A DNA stretch of 53,560 bases. It comes from Candidatus Cloacimonadales bacterium. Its GTDB lineage: Bacteria > Cloacimonadota > Cloacimonadia > Cloacimonadales > TCS61. Made by a program: the position numbers and the translations under genes. The stretch is from assembly GCA_030656075.1 (NCBI GenBank), contig JAUSOT010000122.1, positions 1 to 53,560 on the forward strand, given 5' to 3'. Shown one piece after another: positions 15,617 through 25,192 of the stretch; the first letter of the stretch is position 1, and each line of letters starts with the position of its first letter. The notes under the pieces were generated by a model. It saw only the letters and a list, made by a program, of their open reading frames with translations, made no database searches and was not told the DNA's origin.

Positions 15617-17944
15617 ATGAAAAAGATTAGCTTTATTGCAGTTTTAATACTGCTTCCCGTGTTGTTAATATGTACTACTTGGACAGTGAAACAGGATCAA
15701 ACCGGTGATTTTGAAACCATTGGAGAAGCTTTGTCTTCACCATCGGTAGTTAATGGAGATGTTATCATCGTATATGAAGGAACATATTACGAAAATGTAA
15801 CAATTTCAGACAACATAACACTTAGAAGTAGAGGGGCAATTTATACAGCGACAACAATTATTGATGGTTCGCAGAATGCAACAGGTACAATAATTACAGT
15901 TGATAATGCACTTTCTGATGTTGTTATCCAAGGATTAACAATTCAAAGCAATACAACTGCTTCCGGTACAGGTATCTATATTCAGAATGATGCTGTTTTA
16001 GTAACAGAATGTGTGATAAAAAACATCAGATTTGGTGTTCACGTTCAAGGCTGGGATACACCCTACAGAACACCTGTGATTGAAGACAATAAAATCTATG
16101 ACAATTGTTGGGGTATTTTCGTTAATTCTGTAATTCGACCTGATATTGTTGGAAATGAAATCTATTCGAACGACCAACATGGCATAGACTTAGCAGGAGA
16201 TTACATAGTTCCAGGTCCTGGTGGTGATCCGGAAACAATAATGAAGATTTCATCGAATGAAATATACGGACACGATGGTCTCACCTCTGCTGCTATTTAC
16301 TCTACAATGATCAGTATGAATTTATATTTTAATCTCATTTATGATAACACTTACGCAATATTAACAAATGTAGAGCCAGATGCTATTAATCTGCTTAATG
16401 ACACAGTATGCGATAATAGGTATTTTGTGAATGAAGCGAATGATATGGATATTGTGAATTCTATCATCCGGGAAAACGATAATTTTCTTGCTCCAATATC
16501 ACCTTATTTTCCTACTCCATATACTATCAATTATTCATGCATTCAGCAAACTAATGTACAATATAGTGGCGGAACGGGTGTTATTACTCAAGATCCTTTG
16601 TTTGTTGATGTTAGTAATGATAATTATAATCTCAAATGGACATCAACTCAAAAATCCCCCTGCATAGACACCGGCGATCCGAATAGTTCTCTTGACCCTG
16701 ATGACACCAGAGCGGATATGGGTGCTCTCTACCTCGACCACGATGTGAAAACCTATGAATTCGAAGGACCTAATGGTGCACATGATGGTTGGACCTGGCT
16801 CTGTTTCGACATTCTTGATATATTAAATGCTTCCACTACCAACCAGGTGCAGAACCTGCTCGAACCGATCCAATTGGATTTGGATCATGGAGAGCATGAG
16901 GATATTTGGTTTGAATACATTTATCCAGATTGGACAAATGGAACAGAACTTGTCATCAGCCCTAAAGGGTTCAAGATAGAAATGGATTCGGAGAATTCGA
17001 TCTATGTTTCCGGGTTCAGGTGCGTCGAGATTACAACATTTGATCTTTATGCAGAAGCACCAGTTGGCAACTGGATCGGTTATTTCGTAGATAAAACACA
17101 GCATGTGTATGATGCTTTCGGTGACTATTTAGATGTTATCACCTCCATACAACATCAGGAATGGAGTGTAAAGCGTACTGGTGAAAATACTTGGCCGGAC
17201 GTAGGTTATACACTTAGCCCTGGAGATATGGTAGTCGTGGAATGTGAAGAAGATATTGAGGATTTTTGTTGGGTCAGAGAATCGGAAGCAGAAAGGTTCA
17301 TTGTGCAAGAACCGCAAAGTTTTTCCTACACGGAAGAAGCTGATTATATTCCTATATATATTGATTTGGATCCAGAAAATATGCCGGATGAAATTGGTGT
17401 TTTGTTAGATGGTGAATGCAAAGGCGCTACTGTGGTTCAAGATACCCTGGCAAATATTTGTGCTTATATCACAGGTTCTCAGGGCGGTACTCTGGAATTT
17501 GAATTTTCTTATGGCAGCAGGGGAGTGAACACAAATTACAAGGAGTATTTAGTTTACGAACCGGAAACCGGTTATCGAAAAATGACAACGATCGATCTGA
17601 AAGAAAAACAAGATCATTATTATGTTTCTTTCCGTTCACCTTCCGGTAATGGCTCTGATGAGATACCTGTTAAACTTTCAGCTTCGAATTATCCAAATCC
17701 TTTTAATCCTACCACGACAATTTCTTACGATCTTCCTTCTGATGGAAAAATCGAATTAACGATATTTAATATGAAGGGACAAATAGTAAAGAATCTAGTT
17801 AGTGGTACCCAACCTGCCGGTAATTACTCGGTCAATTGGGATGGGAAAAATGAAGCCGGTGATCAGGTTTCCAGCGGTGTATATTTCTATCAGATCACAA
17901 CATCTGAAAAAACGTTGAAAAATAAAATGTTACTCTTGAAGTAA
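15617..17944 (+). CDS. Secreted parallel beta-helix protein with C-terminal sorting domain (775 aa)
   Basis: The N-terminal signal peptide (MKKISFIAVLILLPVLLICT) directs export. Next comes a right-handed parallel beta-helix region (about 20-370) with recurring turns such as GTYYENVTI, GLTIQSN and NEIYSNDQHGIDL, resembling NosD/PbH1 repeats. It closes with DTRADMGALYLD. A middle region (about 380-670) has no family I recognise. The last 85 or so residues hold NYPNPFNPTTTISYDLPSDG and end with a FlgD-like beta domain, SSGVYFYQI...KMLLLK, the C-terminal sorting type of type IX-like secretion in FCB bacteria. It is probably surface-attached or released; polysaccharide binding is possible but unproven. 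ATG 15617 with GGAGG upstream is preferred over TTG 15605. Confidence 0.82.
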   Translation: MKKISFIAVLILLPVLLICTTWTVKQDQTGDFETIGEALSSPSVVNGDVIIVYEGTYYENVTISDNITLRSRGAIYTATTIIDGSQNATGTIITVDNALSDVVIQGLTIQSNTTASGTGIYIQNDAVLVTECVIKNIRFGVHVQGWDTPYRTPVIEDNKIYDNCWGIFVNSVIRPDIVGNEIYSNDQHGIDLAGDYIVPGPGGDPETIMKISSNEIYGHDGLTSAAIYSTMISMNLYFNLIYDNTYAILTNVEPDAINLLNDTVCDNRYFVNEANDMDIVNSIIRENDNFLAPISPYFPTPYTINYSCIQQTNVQYSGGTGVITQDPLFVDVSNDNYNLKWTSTQKSPCIDTGDPNSSLDPDDTRADMGALYLDHDVKTYEFEGPNGAHDGWTWLCFDILDILNASTTNQVQNLLEPIQLDLDHGEHEDIWFEYIYPDWTNGTELVISPKGFKIEMDSENSIYVSGFRCVEITTFDLYAEAPVGNWIGYFVDKTQHVYDAFGDYLDVITSIQHQEWSVKRTGENTWPDVGYTLSPGDMVVVECEEDIEDFCWVRESEAERFIVQEPQSFSYTEEADYIPIYIDLDPENMPDEIGVLLDGECKGATVVQDTLANICAYITGSQGGTLEFEFSYGSRGVNTNYKEYLVYEPETGYRKMTTIDLKEKQDHYYVSFRSPSGNGSDEIPVKLSASNYPNPFNPTTTISYDLPSDGKIELTIFNMKGQIVKNLVSGTQPAGNYSVNWDGKNEAGDQVSSGVYFYQITTSEKTLKNKMLLLK

Positions 17945-18166
17945 TCCCCTCTTGAGAGGGGTGCAGCTTTAGCTGCGGGGTGTGTTAGTTATACCTTGCG
18001 AAGGTTTTCGAACTTCTTGCTTAAATCGACCTTCGCAAGGTTATTGTCATTCCCGACGTGATCGGGAATCTATATAAAATCTGATGCATTTGAGATCCCC
18101 GCTTTCGCGAGGATGACAACTCCCCCTGTCAAGGGGGAAGATCGATGTAATCGATCAGGGGGTTAA
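17945..18166. repeat. Intergenic palindromic repeat cluster
   Basis: Successive hairpins: CCCCTCTTGAGAGGGG, GCAGCTTTAGCTGC, ACCTTGCGAAGGT, CCTTCGCAAGG, TTCCCGACGTGATCGGGAA and CCCCCTGTCAAGGGGG. The same motifs begin this window and recur near 7967, 20800 and 51000. No gene is seen. Confidence 0.65.
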
Positions 18167-20536
18167 TTGAAACCAAAATTATTATTCTTATTCGTGTTAA
18201 TTTGTGCTAATTCGTGGTTACAATCCGTTACCTGGCACATCAAACTCGACGGCACCGGCAACTTCGCCACCATCCAGGCAGGTATCAATGCATCCTCTCA
18301 CACCGACACAGTACTTGTATATCCCGGTACCTATTACGAATATATAAACTACAACGGTAAAAACATCACTGTCGCCAGCCTGGAAATCATCACCGGTGAT
18401 GATCAATACATATATTCAACCATCATCGATGGCCAGCGTTTATCGAGCTGCGTTAGTATAGTATCTGAAGAAACCGATACAACTTTGCGCGGATTAACTA
18501 TCACTAATGGACAGGGTTTAATCCAATATCCTTTCTTGAGTGGTGGTATTAATATCTGGGGTGATTCAGATTTACTTGTTAGCTGTGATGTTATTAATTG
18601 TATTATTACTAAAAACTACGCTTTTAATTCAGCTGGTATGTGCATAAGAGATGGATTAGTATTACTATCAGGCTGCTCTATTCGTAAAAATTACGCATCA
18701 AGGTTTGGTGGTGGTATTGGAATAAGTGCTCATTCGCAAGTAACATTTGATCCGGTAAATCGTTGTAGTATTTATGATAACTTTGCCGGTTCCGGTGTAG
18801 ATATGTTTGTCGAAACAATATATTTTGATGAGTTAAATGTAATTGTTGATACTTTCACTGTTGCAGAACCTGACAAATATTTTGCTCAAGTTTTCCCCGG
18901 TAACAGAGATTTCATATACAATTTCGATATTTTAGAGAATTATATTGTCCCTTATGATTATGATATATATGTTTCACCTGATGGCGCTGATGCAAATTCC
19001 GGTTTATCACCGGATGATCCTTTGAAAACGATCAACCTCGCTGTCAGGAATATTGCTTCTAACAGCGAAAACCCTCGTACTGTCCATCTTGCCACAGGTA
19101 CATATAGTGAAAGCCTGAATCAGCAACTTTTTGCTTTTGGCTGCAAGGCACATGTAAACATTATTGGTGATGATATGTATACAACAATCATTGATGGAGA
19201 GTCGGAGAATCATCCCTTTTTTATTACTGGCTCTGATTATATCAATTCAACAATTAGTAATTTAACATTTACAAATGGGATTTATTACAATTCATTATTA
19301 ATGATTTACTACAGTGATTCTATCAGATTTGAAAACATAAATATACAAAATGGGATTATTACAGATTCAGGAGTAGCTATAATCAGTTCCACTGCTGGAG
19401 GAAATATTCAATTAAAAAATGTAACTGTTAACAATGTAGAAACGCAAGATGGTGGTAATGCCGGAGTTTGGTTTAATGGAACAACATTCTTTAAAGCTGT
19501 AGATTGCACATTCTCAAATAACACTTGTGTCGGGTCCACTGCTTTTTCTGCCGGTCTGTATGCCATAAGTAGTGGTGATATATTGATTGAAAATTGTAAA
19601 TTCTTTGGAAACAACGCAACTGGTACAACCTGGTATGGGTATGCCAGTTCATTATTAGTAACGGATGACAATGATGAAATGGGAAATGTGTTTATTAACA
19701 ATTGTCTGTTTTATGATAATGTGGTGAATAATGGGAAGAGTACAATCTACGCTCAGGTCTTGGATAATGATGTTCTTACTTTCACTAATAACACATTATT
19801 CAATAACGATTCACCTTATGGCATCGAGTTCCAGGGAAATATCCAATGTCATAACAACATTCTACGTAATAATGGTAATTATGAAATTGCTTTATTTGAT
19901 AAATCTGGTCAAGGTATCATCAGCGAAATCGATCTTTCTCATAATAACATTCAAGGCGGTCAAAGTGCCATATACAATCAGAATAATGCCAACATAGTTA
20001 ATTGGGGAGAAGGCAACATCGACGCAGACCCACTCTTCTTTCTTTCTGGAGACGATCCGTATCAACTCACGGAATTTTCCCCCTGCCTCGATACCGGCAC
20101 ACAGGATACAACCGGGCTTTTCCTGCCGCCCTGGGATTTGCTGCATAATCAAAGAGTCTGGGATGGAAACGGAAATGGTTCAGCAATTATAGATATGGGT
20201 GCCTATGAGTACGGAGCAGAACCGTATGTGGAAGCTCCCCAAAACCTTGTACCCAGTACCCCAAACCAACTCACCAATTACCCAAATCCCTTCAATCCCA
20301 GCACAACCATAAAGTTTAGTGTAACACAAACGTCCTCGTTTGTGACCCTCGAAATCTACAACATCAAAGGGCAGAAAGTCAAAACTCTGATTGATGCTTA
20401 TCTTCCCAAAGGTGTATTCTCAACCACCTGGAATGGCAGAGACAGCAGCAATAAACGTGTTTCCAGTGGCGAGTATATCGCGAAGTTGCAGCAGGATGGA
20501 AAAGAGACAGCGAAGAAGATAATGATGTTGAAATGA
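18167..20536 (+). CDS. Secreted parallel beta-helix protein with C-terminal sorting domain (789 aa, TTG start)
   Basis: A paralogue in architecture of the preceding gene. The signal peptide (KPKLLFLFVLICANSW) is followed by WHIKLDGTGNFATIQAGI, a PbH1 opening shared with its neighbour. Two beta-helix blocks (about 20-240 and 260-680) contain repeated strand-turn units such as NCIITKNYAFNSAGM and NCLFYDNVVNNGKS; the second opens with the DIYVSPDGADANSGLSPDDP motif of DUF1565-like helices. IIDMGAYEYG closes the helix. The tail has TNYPNPFNPSTTIKF and a FlgD-like domain ending KKIMMLK. Translation most likely begins at TTG 18167, with AGGGGG just upstream; there is no ATG near the signal peptide. 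Export and surface location are inferred from the signal and sorting domains. Confidence 0.8.
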   Translation: MKPKLLFLFVLICANSWLQSVTWHIKLDGTGNFATIQAGINASSHTDTVLVYPGTYYEYINYNGKNITVASLEIITGDDQYIYSTIIDGQRLSSCVSIVSEETDTTLRGLTITNGQGLIQYPFLSGGINIWGDSDLLVSCDVINCIITKNYAFNSAGMCIRDGLVLLSGCSIRKNYASRFGGGIGISAHSQVTFDPVNRCSIYDNFAGSGVDMFVETIYFDELNVIVDTFTVAEPDKYFAQVFPGNRDFIYNFDILENYIVPYDYDIYVSPDGADANSGLSPDDPLKTINLAVRNIASNSENPRTVHLATGTYSESLNQQLFAFGCKAHVNIIGDDMYTTIIDGESENHPFFITGSDYINSTISNLTFTNGIYYNSLLMIYYSDSIRFENINIQNGIITDSGVAIISSTAGGNIQLKNVTVNNVETQDGGNAGVWFNGTTFFKAVDCTFSNNTCVGSTAFSAGLYAISSGDILIENCKFFGNNATGTTWYGYASSLLVTDDNDEMGNVFINNCLFYDNVVNNGKSTIYAQVLDNDVLTFTNNTLFNNDSPYGIEFQGNIQCHNNILRNNGNYEIALFDKSGQGIISEIDLSHNNIQGGQSAIYNQNNANIVNWGEGNIDADPLFFLSGDDPYQLTEFSPCLDTGTQDTTGLFLPPWDLLHNQRVWDGNGNGSAIIDMGAYEYGAEPYVEAPQNLVPSTPNQLTNYPNPFNPSTTIKFSVTQTSSFVTLEIYNIKGQKVKTLIDAYLPKGVFSTTWNGRDSSNKRVSSGEYIAKLQQDGKETAKKIMMLK

Positions 20537-20997
20537 TAGCAAACTTCGGAATGTATCCCGAAAGCAAGCTAAAGGCTTGAAAATTTTTCGGGATTTATCC
20601 GAATGTTTGAATACAAAAAACCAACATTCCGAAGAACTTCGTACATTCGGAAGTTGGGGAAGTGTACAACGACGTTGAACGTCGATGCTGAACTCCTGCT
20701 AATCCTCTTTCGCAAAGAGGATCATTAAATGTCGTTGAATGAATGTGTATCTTGACTTGCCGGGTCGAGAAAAATCATTTTGGTCTGAGATCACATAAGT
20801 TCCCTCTTCTCGATAGGAGAGGGTTAGGGTGAGGTGGAATCAGCAAGCAGCTTGCTGTACGTGTTTATTCCATCCACATCAAAAAGAACTTGCTCTATAA
20901 TCAACACTAAAAAATATAACTCCGAAGCCAAAAGCATAATGCTTTAGGTTAAAATTATTAGATAAATATTAGTGAACTATTGAAGGAGATTTTCTTA
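20537..20997. repeat. 461-bp intergenic region with several repeat types
   Basis: No gene is seen. It contains TTCGGAATGTATCCCGAA, ACATTCCGAAGAACTTCGTACATTCGGAA, ACAACGACGTTGAACGTCG (compare 14969) and CCCTCTTCTCGATAGGAGAGGG followed by GTGAGG (compare 34962 and 38200), and CAGCAAGCAGCTTGCTG. GAAGGAGA at 20982-20989 is the ribosome binding site of the next hdrA. Confidence 0.55.
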
Positions 20998-23382
20998 ATG
21001 AAAACCGGAGTTTATCTTTGCCAATGCGGCGGGAACATTTCGAATACAGTTGATCTGCAGAAGATTACCGAGCATGTGAAGGAGAACAATAAAGATATTC
21101 ATGTGCAGGAAAACTCTCACATGTGTTCCGGCGCCGGGCAAAAACTGATCATCGAAGACATTAAAAATCTTGGATTGGAGAAAATCGTCATCGCTTCCTG
21201 TTCTCCCCATTTTCATGAAAAAACTTTTCGGGCAACTTTGCAGAAAGCGGGATTAAATCCCTATGTTTTGGAAATTGCTAATTTCAGGGAACATTGTTCC
21301 TGGGCGCATAAAAATGCCCCGGAAGAAGCTACAGCCAAAGCAAAAGATGTGATCGACGCTTCCATCGCCAAGGTCGAACTGGATTTTCCACTGGAAGAAA
21401 AAACCAGGCAGATGGGCGACGAAATTCTGGTCATCGGCGGCGGCATTGCCGGAATTCAAACTGCGCTCGATCTGGGAGATGCCGGTAAGAAAGTTACTTT
21501 GGTAGAACGTGAACCGACTTTGGGCGGCAAGATGGCAATCCTCACGAAAACCTTTCCCACCGAAGATTGTGCTGCTTGCATAATTTCACCAAAAATGGCG
21601 GCCGTTCAAGACCATCCGAACGTCACGCTTTATACAAATTCCGAAATAGATAACATTGCCGGACACAGATTACATTTTGAAGCAAAAATAAAGAAAAAAC
21701 CGCGTTTCATTCTGGATTCCATCGATATGGATCAATGCCTGATCTGCGAAAAATGTGGGCAGGAATGCCCGGTGGAAGTGCCAAATTATTGGGAACAGGG
21801 CATCATGAATAGAAAAGCGATCTACATTCCCGCTCCGCATGCGATTCCATTCAAATACCTGATCGATGCAGAAAATTGTCTGCATTTCAAAGACGGTTCC
21901 TGCAATAAATGTGCGGAGGTTTGTCCGCAGCAGGTGATCGATTTCAACCAGAAAGAAGAATTCATCAATGTGACAGTTGATAATGTGGTTGTTGCCACTG
22001 GTTACGATATTTATGATGCTACCGAAAAAACGGTTTTCGGTTATGGAAAATTTGATAATGTGGTTTCCGGACTGGAAATGGAACGGATCGTCGATCATAT
22101 TTCCGAAAAAGTTCCACCCCGCCCGGTTGGGAAGCGGGTTGCTTTTGTACAATGTGTCGGATCGCGCGATGAGCAGATCGGGCGAGAATATTGCTCCCGC
22201 GTCTGCTGCATGTTTTCCATCAAACTGGCTTCGCTTTTGAAACAGGCAAAACCGAAAACAGATATCTATATTTTCTACACTGACATCCGGGCTTTCGGCA
22301 AAGGTTACGAAGAATATTACAAACGCGCTCAAAAAATGGGCATCAAATTCGTGCGCGGCAAGCCATCGCATTTCACGGAAGTTCCCGAAACAAAGAAAGT
22401 GGTTGTGAACGTGGAAGATACACTTACCAGGAACATCATTCAAAGTGAATTTGACCTGGTGGTTCTGGCGAATGGCATGGGACTGAGTAAAGCTTCCGAG
22501 AACATCGCCGATAACCTGAAACTGGCAAAAAGCGATGATGGTTTCTTCAAAGAAGCTCATCCCAAATACCGTCCGGTCGATACGCTCATCGAAGGTGTTT
22601 TCCTGGCTGGAACAGCTCAGGGACCGAAAGATATTCCCGACACAGTAACGCAAGCCAGCGCTGCTGCCGGCAGGGTTTTGGCAACTCTGGCTCAGAAGGA
22701 ATTCAAGATTGATCCGGTATTGGCTTTTGTGCACCAGGATATTTGCGACGGCTGCCAGGCTTGTCTGACCGTCTGTCCGAAACAGGCCATTTTCCTGAAT
22801 GCGGACGGCAAAGCGGAAGTGAATGAAGCGCTCTGCCTGGGCTGCGGTTCCTGCATCGCCAGTTGTCCGATCGAAGCAATCGATTTGAATTATTACACCA
22901 ATAAACAGATGTACGCTCAGATCGCAGCTTCGTTGAAATTCAAAAAACCGGGTGAAAAAAGAATTCTGATCTTTGCGGATGATAACACGGTTTATCGTTT
23001 GGCAGATGCCTGCGGTGTGCGCAAAATGAAATATTCCACCGATACCAGGATTTTCCGCATTCCCAGCGGCAGCCGCATAACTGCCGGTCTGATGTTGTTT
23101 GCTTTCAGCAAAGGAGCGGATGCCATTATGATCGGTGATAGTCCGGAAAAAAGTTCGCGCTTTGACTGGGGAAATAAGGTGACGAGAGACAACATTGCCA
23201 AAGTGCAGAAGAAATTAGCTGAATTCAAGATTGATACTGAACGGGTCGGATTGAAAGAATACAATGCCGGCGCTCTGGCACAATTCGTAGCTGATGTGGA
23301 TGGAATTGCCGAAAACCTGAATAAACTAAAAGCAATTCCGGCTGAAACCAGAGCGCAGCTGATTCCCGTGAAGAGAGGTTAA
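20998..23382 (+). CDS. hdrA: HdrA with C-terminal cysteine-free MvhD-like domain (794 aa)
   Basis: This is HdrA, the flavin subunit of a heterodisulfide-reductase-type complex and first gene of an hdrACB operon. It starts with the CQCGGN motif (8-13). FAD motif GGGIAG is at 147-152, TFPTEDCAAC follows, then cysteines for two clusters at about 247-260 and 292-308, and a C-terminal two-cluster ferredoxin from about 582 to 628. Residues about 650-775 (KRILIFADDN, FRIPSGSRI, KGADAIMIGD) align by eye with the MvhD fold (ILxxxCNWC, IRIPCSGR, GxDGVLVSGCHPGDCH), yet every cluster cysteine is replaced. HdrA-MvhD fusions are known; a ligand-less one may be structural. ATG 20998 with GAAGGAGA is preferred over TTG 20980. 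Its stop overlaps the hdrC start. Confidence 0.9.
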   Translation: MKTGVYLCQCGGNISNTVDLQKITEHVKENNKDIHVQENSHMCSGAGQKLIIEDIKNLGLEKIVIASCSPHFHEKTFRATLQKAGLNPYVLEIANFREHCSWAHKNAPEEATAKAKDVIDASIAKVELDFPLEEKTRQMGDEILVIGGGIAGIQTALDLGDAGKKVTLVEREPTLGGKMAILTKTFPTEDCAACIISPKMAAVQDHPNVTLYTNSEIDNIAGHRLHFEAKIKKKPRFILDSIDMDQCLICEKCGQECPVEVPNYWEQGIMNRKAIYIPAPHAIPFKYLIDAENCLHFKDGSCNKCAEVCPQQVIDFNQKEEFINVTVDNVVVATGYDIYDATEKTVFGYGKFDNVVSGLEMERIVDHISEKVPPRPVGKRVAFVQCVGSRDEQIGREYCSRVCCMFSIKLASLLKQAKPKTDIYIFYTDIRAFGKGYEEYYKRAQKMGIKFVRGKPSHFTEVPETKKVVVNVEDTLTRNIIQSEFDLVVLANGMGLSKASENIADNLKLAKSDDGFFKEAHPKYRPVDTLIEGVFLAGTAQGPKDIPDTVTQASAAAGRVLATLAQKEFKIDPVLAFVHQDICDGCQACLTVCPKQAIFLNADGKAEVNEALCLGCGSCIASCPIEAIDLNYYTNKQMYAQIAASLKFKKPGEKRILIFADDNTVYRLADACGVRKMKYSTDTRIFRIPSGSRITAGLMLFAFSKGADAIMIGDSPEKSSRFDWGNKVTRDNIAKVQKKLAEFKIDTERVGLKEYNAGALAQFVADVDGIAENLNKLKAIPAETRAQLIPVKRG

Positions 23383-23789
23383 TGATGGCAAAAATAATAA
23401 AATTAGATGATAAAAGCGTTGAATTCCTGGAAAAAATAATGGAATTGAGCGGCGAAGCGATCACCCTGTGTGATCAGTGCGGAACTTGTTCGGCCGGCTG
23501 TCCTTTCGTAGTAGAAATGGATTTGAATCCTTCCGAGATCATGCGTAACGTGATGCTGGGACAGCAGGATGTGATGGAAAGCAAAACCATGTGGATCTGC
23601 GCTTCCTGTTTCACCTGCACGGTTCGCTGCCCGAGAATGCTGGATGTTTCCAAAGTTTCCGAAGCTTTGCGGCAGGTCAAACTGCGGGAAGCGATCGATT
23701 TTATCAATATGGATGAAATTTCCGAAGAAGAAGCCAAAAAACTTCCCTCGATCGCCTTGGTCGGGGCTTTTAGAAAATTCACAAGATAA
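23382..23789 (+). CDS. hdrC: HdrC (135 aa)
   Basis: A two-cluster ferredoxin-like subunit that passes electrons from HdrA to HdrB. Cysteine motifs are C30/33/36/40 and C73/76/79/83, with CGTCSAGCPF and MWICASCFTCTVRCP signatures and the PSEIMRNVMLG helix usual for HdrC. The ATG overlaps the hdrA stop (TAATG), so the genes are probably translationally coupled; a second ATG follows immediately. hdrB follows 12 bases after the stop. It is about the usual length for bacterial HdrC. Confidence 0.92.
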   Translation: MMAKIIKLDDKSVEFLEKIMELSGEAITLCDQCGTCSAGCPFVVEMDLNPSEIMRNVMLGQQDVMESKTMWICASCFTCTVRCPRMLDVSKVSEALRQVKLREAIDFINMDEISEEEAKKLPSIALVGAFRKFTR

Positions 23790-23801
23790 GGAGCAGATCA
23801 G

Positions 23802-24683
23802 ATGAAAATACCATATTTCCCCGGATGCACCTTGAAAACAACCGCCAAAAACCTGGAAATACCAGCCCTGGAAGTGGCTCGCAGGCTTGGCATCGAAATG
23901 GTGGAACTGGAGCGTTGGAATTGCTGCGGCGTCGTATCCTATCTGGCCAGCGATGATCTGATGAAGCACCTCGCTCCGATGCGAAATTTTCTGCGTGTGC
24001 AGGAAATGAACAAAGCCGGGATCGTGGAAAATGAGAACCGGTTAGTTACTTTATGTTCGATGTGTTATAACACGCTCAGTTTGTCCAATATTCGCATGAA
24101 TAATTCTCCCGCCGATCTGCAAACAATGAATGACTTTATGCATGAGGAAGAAGAGATTTACGACGGAAAAGTAGAAGTCGTTCATTTGCTGGAAGTGATA
24201 AATGATTTGGGTTGGGATGCTGTCAAAAAGCAAGTTAAGAAACATCTAAATGGTTTGAAAATAGCTCCCTATTATGGTTGCATGTTGCTGCGGCCCAAAG
24301 AAGTCGGCATCGATGATCCGGAAAATCCGCAAATCCTGGAAAATTTGGTGAAATCTCTGGGAGCGGAACCTGTGAAATGGAATAGCGGCACTCGCTGCTG
24401 CGGCAGTTATCACACCGTGAAAAACGTGGACATCGTGGTGAATCTGGCCAAAGGAATTTTGGATGATGCCAAAGCCAATGGAGCTGATGCTGTCATCACA
24501 ACTTGTCCTTTATGCGCTTTCAACCTGGATTCCAGGCAGAAAGAAATAATTAAGAAATATCCTGATTTTGAAAAAATTCCGGTGCTGTATTTTAGTCAGT
24601 TGATGGGAGTTGCTTTTGAGATTGAGGCAGAAAAACTGACCTGGGATTTGAATTACGTTTCTCCCGCAGGATTGTTTAAATAA
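23802..24683 (+). CDS. hdrB: HdrB, CCG-domain subunit (293 aa)
   Basis: The catalytic subunit of heterodisulfide-reductase-like complexes, carrying two CCG domains that in the archaeal enzyme bind two non-cubane 4Fe-4S clusters for disulfide cleavage. Both domains look complete: C9, C41-C42, C85/C88 and C160, C199-C200, C235/C238. The opening PYFPGCTL and the GTRCCGSYH and TCPLCAFN motifs are classical. Length is standard. It is the only stand-alone hdrB in this window, so it may serve more than one of the four HdrA proteins. The physiological disulfide acceptor in bacteria without coenzyme M/B is unknown. AAGGAG precedes the ATG. A strong terminator follows. Confidence 0.93.
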   Translation: MKIPYFPGCTLKTTAKNLEIPALEVARRLGIEMVELERWNCCGVVSYLASDDLMKHLAPMRNFLRVQEMNKAGIVENENRLVTLCSMCYNTLSLSNIRMNNSPADLQTMNDFMHEEEEIYDGKVEVVHLLEVINDLGWDAVKKQVKKHLNGLKIAPYYGCMLLRPKEVGIDDPENPQILENLVKSLGAEPVKWNSGTRCCGSYHTVKNVDIVVNLAKGILDDAKANGADAVITTCPLCAFNLDSRQKEIIKKYPDFEKIPVLYFSQLMGVAFEIEAEKLTWDLNYVSPAGLFK

Positions 24684-24700
24684 AAAACTTAATTTTCAGC

Positions 24701-24729
24701 AAAAGGGCAGGAATTATTTCCGCCCTTTT
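24701..24729. terminator. Rho-independent terminator between hdrB and marR
   Basis: AAAAGGGC (24701-24708) pairs with GCCCTTTT (24722-24729), extended inward by GG/CC with one bulged A. A run of T follows on the plus strand and the mirrored A-run serves the minus strand, so it can end both hdrACB and the convergent marR transcript. Confidence 0.85.
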
Positions 24730-24730
24730 T

Positions 24731-25192
24731 TTATTTGTTCATTGTATAATCTTCTGCGTTGGCGATCGTTTCAGCATAAGCGTCGGTGTAAAGCTTCAAA
24801 TATCGATAGGTGTTTTCCAGTTCTTCCTGCGGAATCCGGCTGAGGACATCTTTCTGAAATTGGTTCAGCATATATTTTGTATTCTCAGCCATTTTAGCTC
24901 CGATTTCCATGATTTTGGCATAGCAACTGCGCCGATCATCTTCCGCAATATATCTTTCCACGAAACCCATTCGCACCAATTTATTAAGAATTCGCGTAAC
25001 TTTGGTGTTCGAGACATTATACATTTTGGCGATCTCATTCATCTTCAAGGGGCGGTTAACTTTATGTAAAAATCGCAACAAATTACATTCTATCTCACCC
25101 ACTACGACACACAATGTGTAAGAATTATCACGTTCTACAAAAAGATTTTGTAATTTGGCGGTTAATTCGATAAAATTTTCTGACGTTATCAT
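24731..25192 (-). CDS. MarR-family transcriptional regulator (153 aa)
   Basis: A winged-helix DNA-binding protein. The recognition region MNEIAKMYNVSNTKVTRILN followed by KLVRMGFVERYIAEDDRRSCY is the standard MarR helix-turn-helix plus wing (about 52-95), with helical dimerisation segments at both ends. Length is typical. The gene is convergent with hdrACB and lies downstream of the minus-strand defence operon, separated by 188 bases, so it likely has its own promoter. Ligand and targets are unknown; the hdr operon and itself are the nearest candidates. An AAGGAAAAAG site precedes the ATG. Confidence 0.88.
   Translation of the reverse strand: MITSENFIELTAKLQNLFVERDNSYTLCVVVGEIECNLLRFLHKVNRPLKMNEIAKMYNVSNTKVTRILNKLVRMGFVERYIAEDDRRSCYAKIMEIGAKMAENTKYMLNQFQKDVLSRIPQEELENTYRYLKLYTDAYAETIANAEDYTMNK

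Noticed and set aside
21670-22734. Long minus-strand open frame opposite hdrA (354 codons)
   Set aside because: It is antisense to a strongly supported HdrA and has no protein-family features; such shadows are expected opposite long GC-richer genes.
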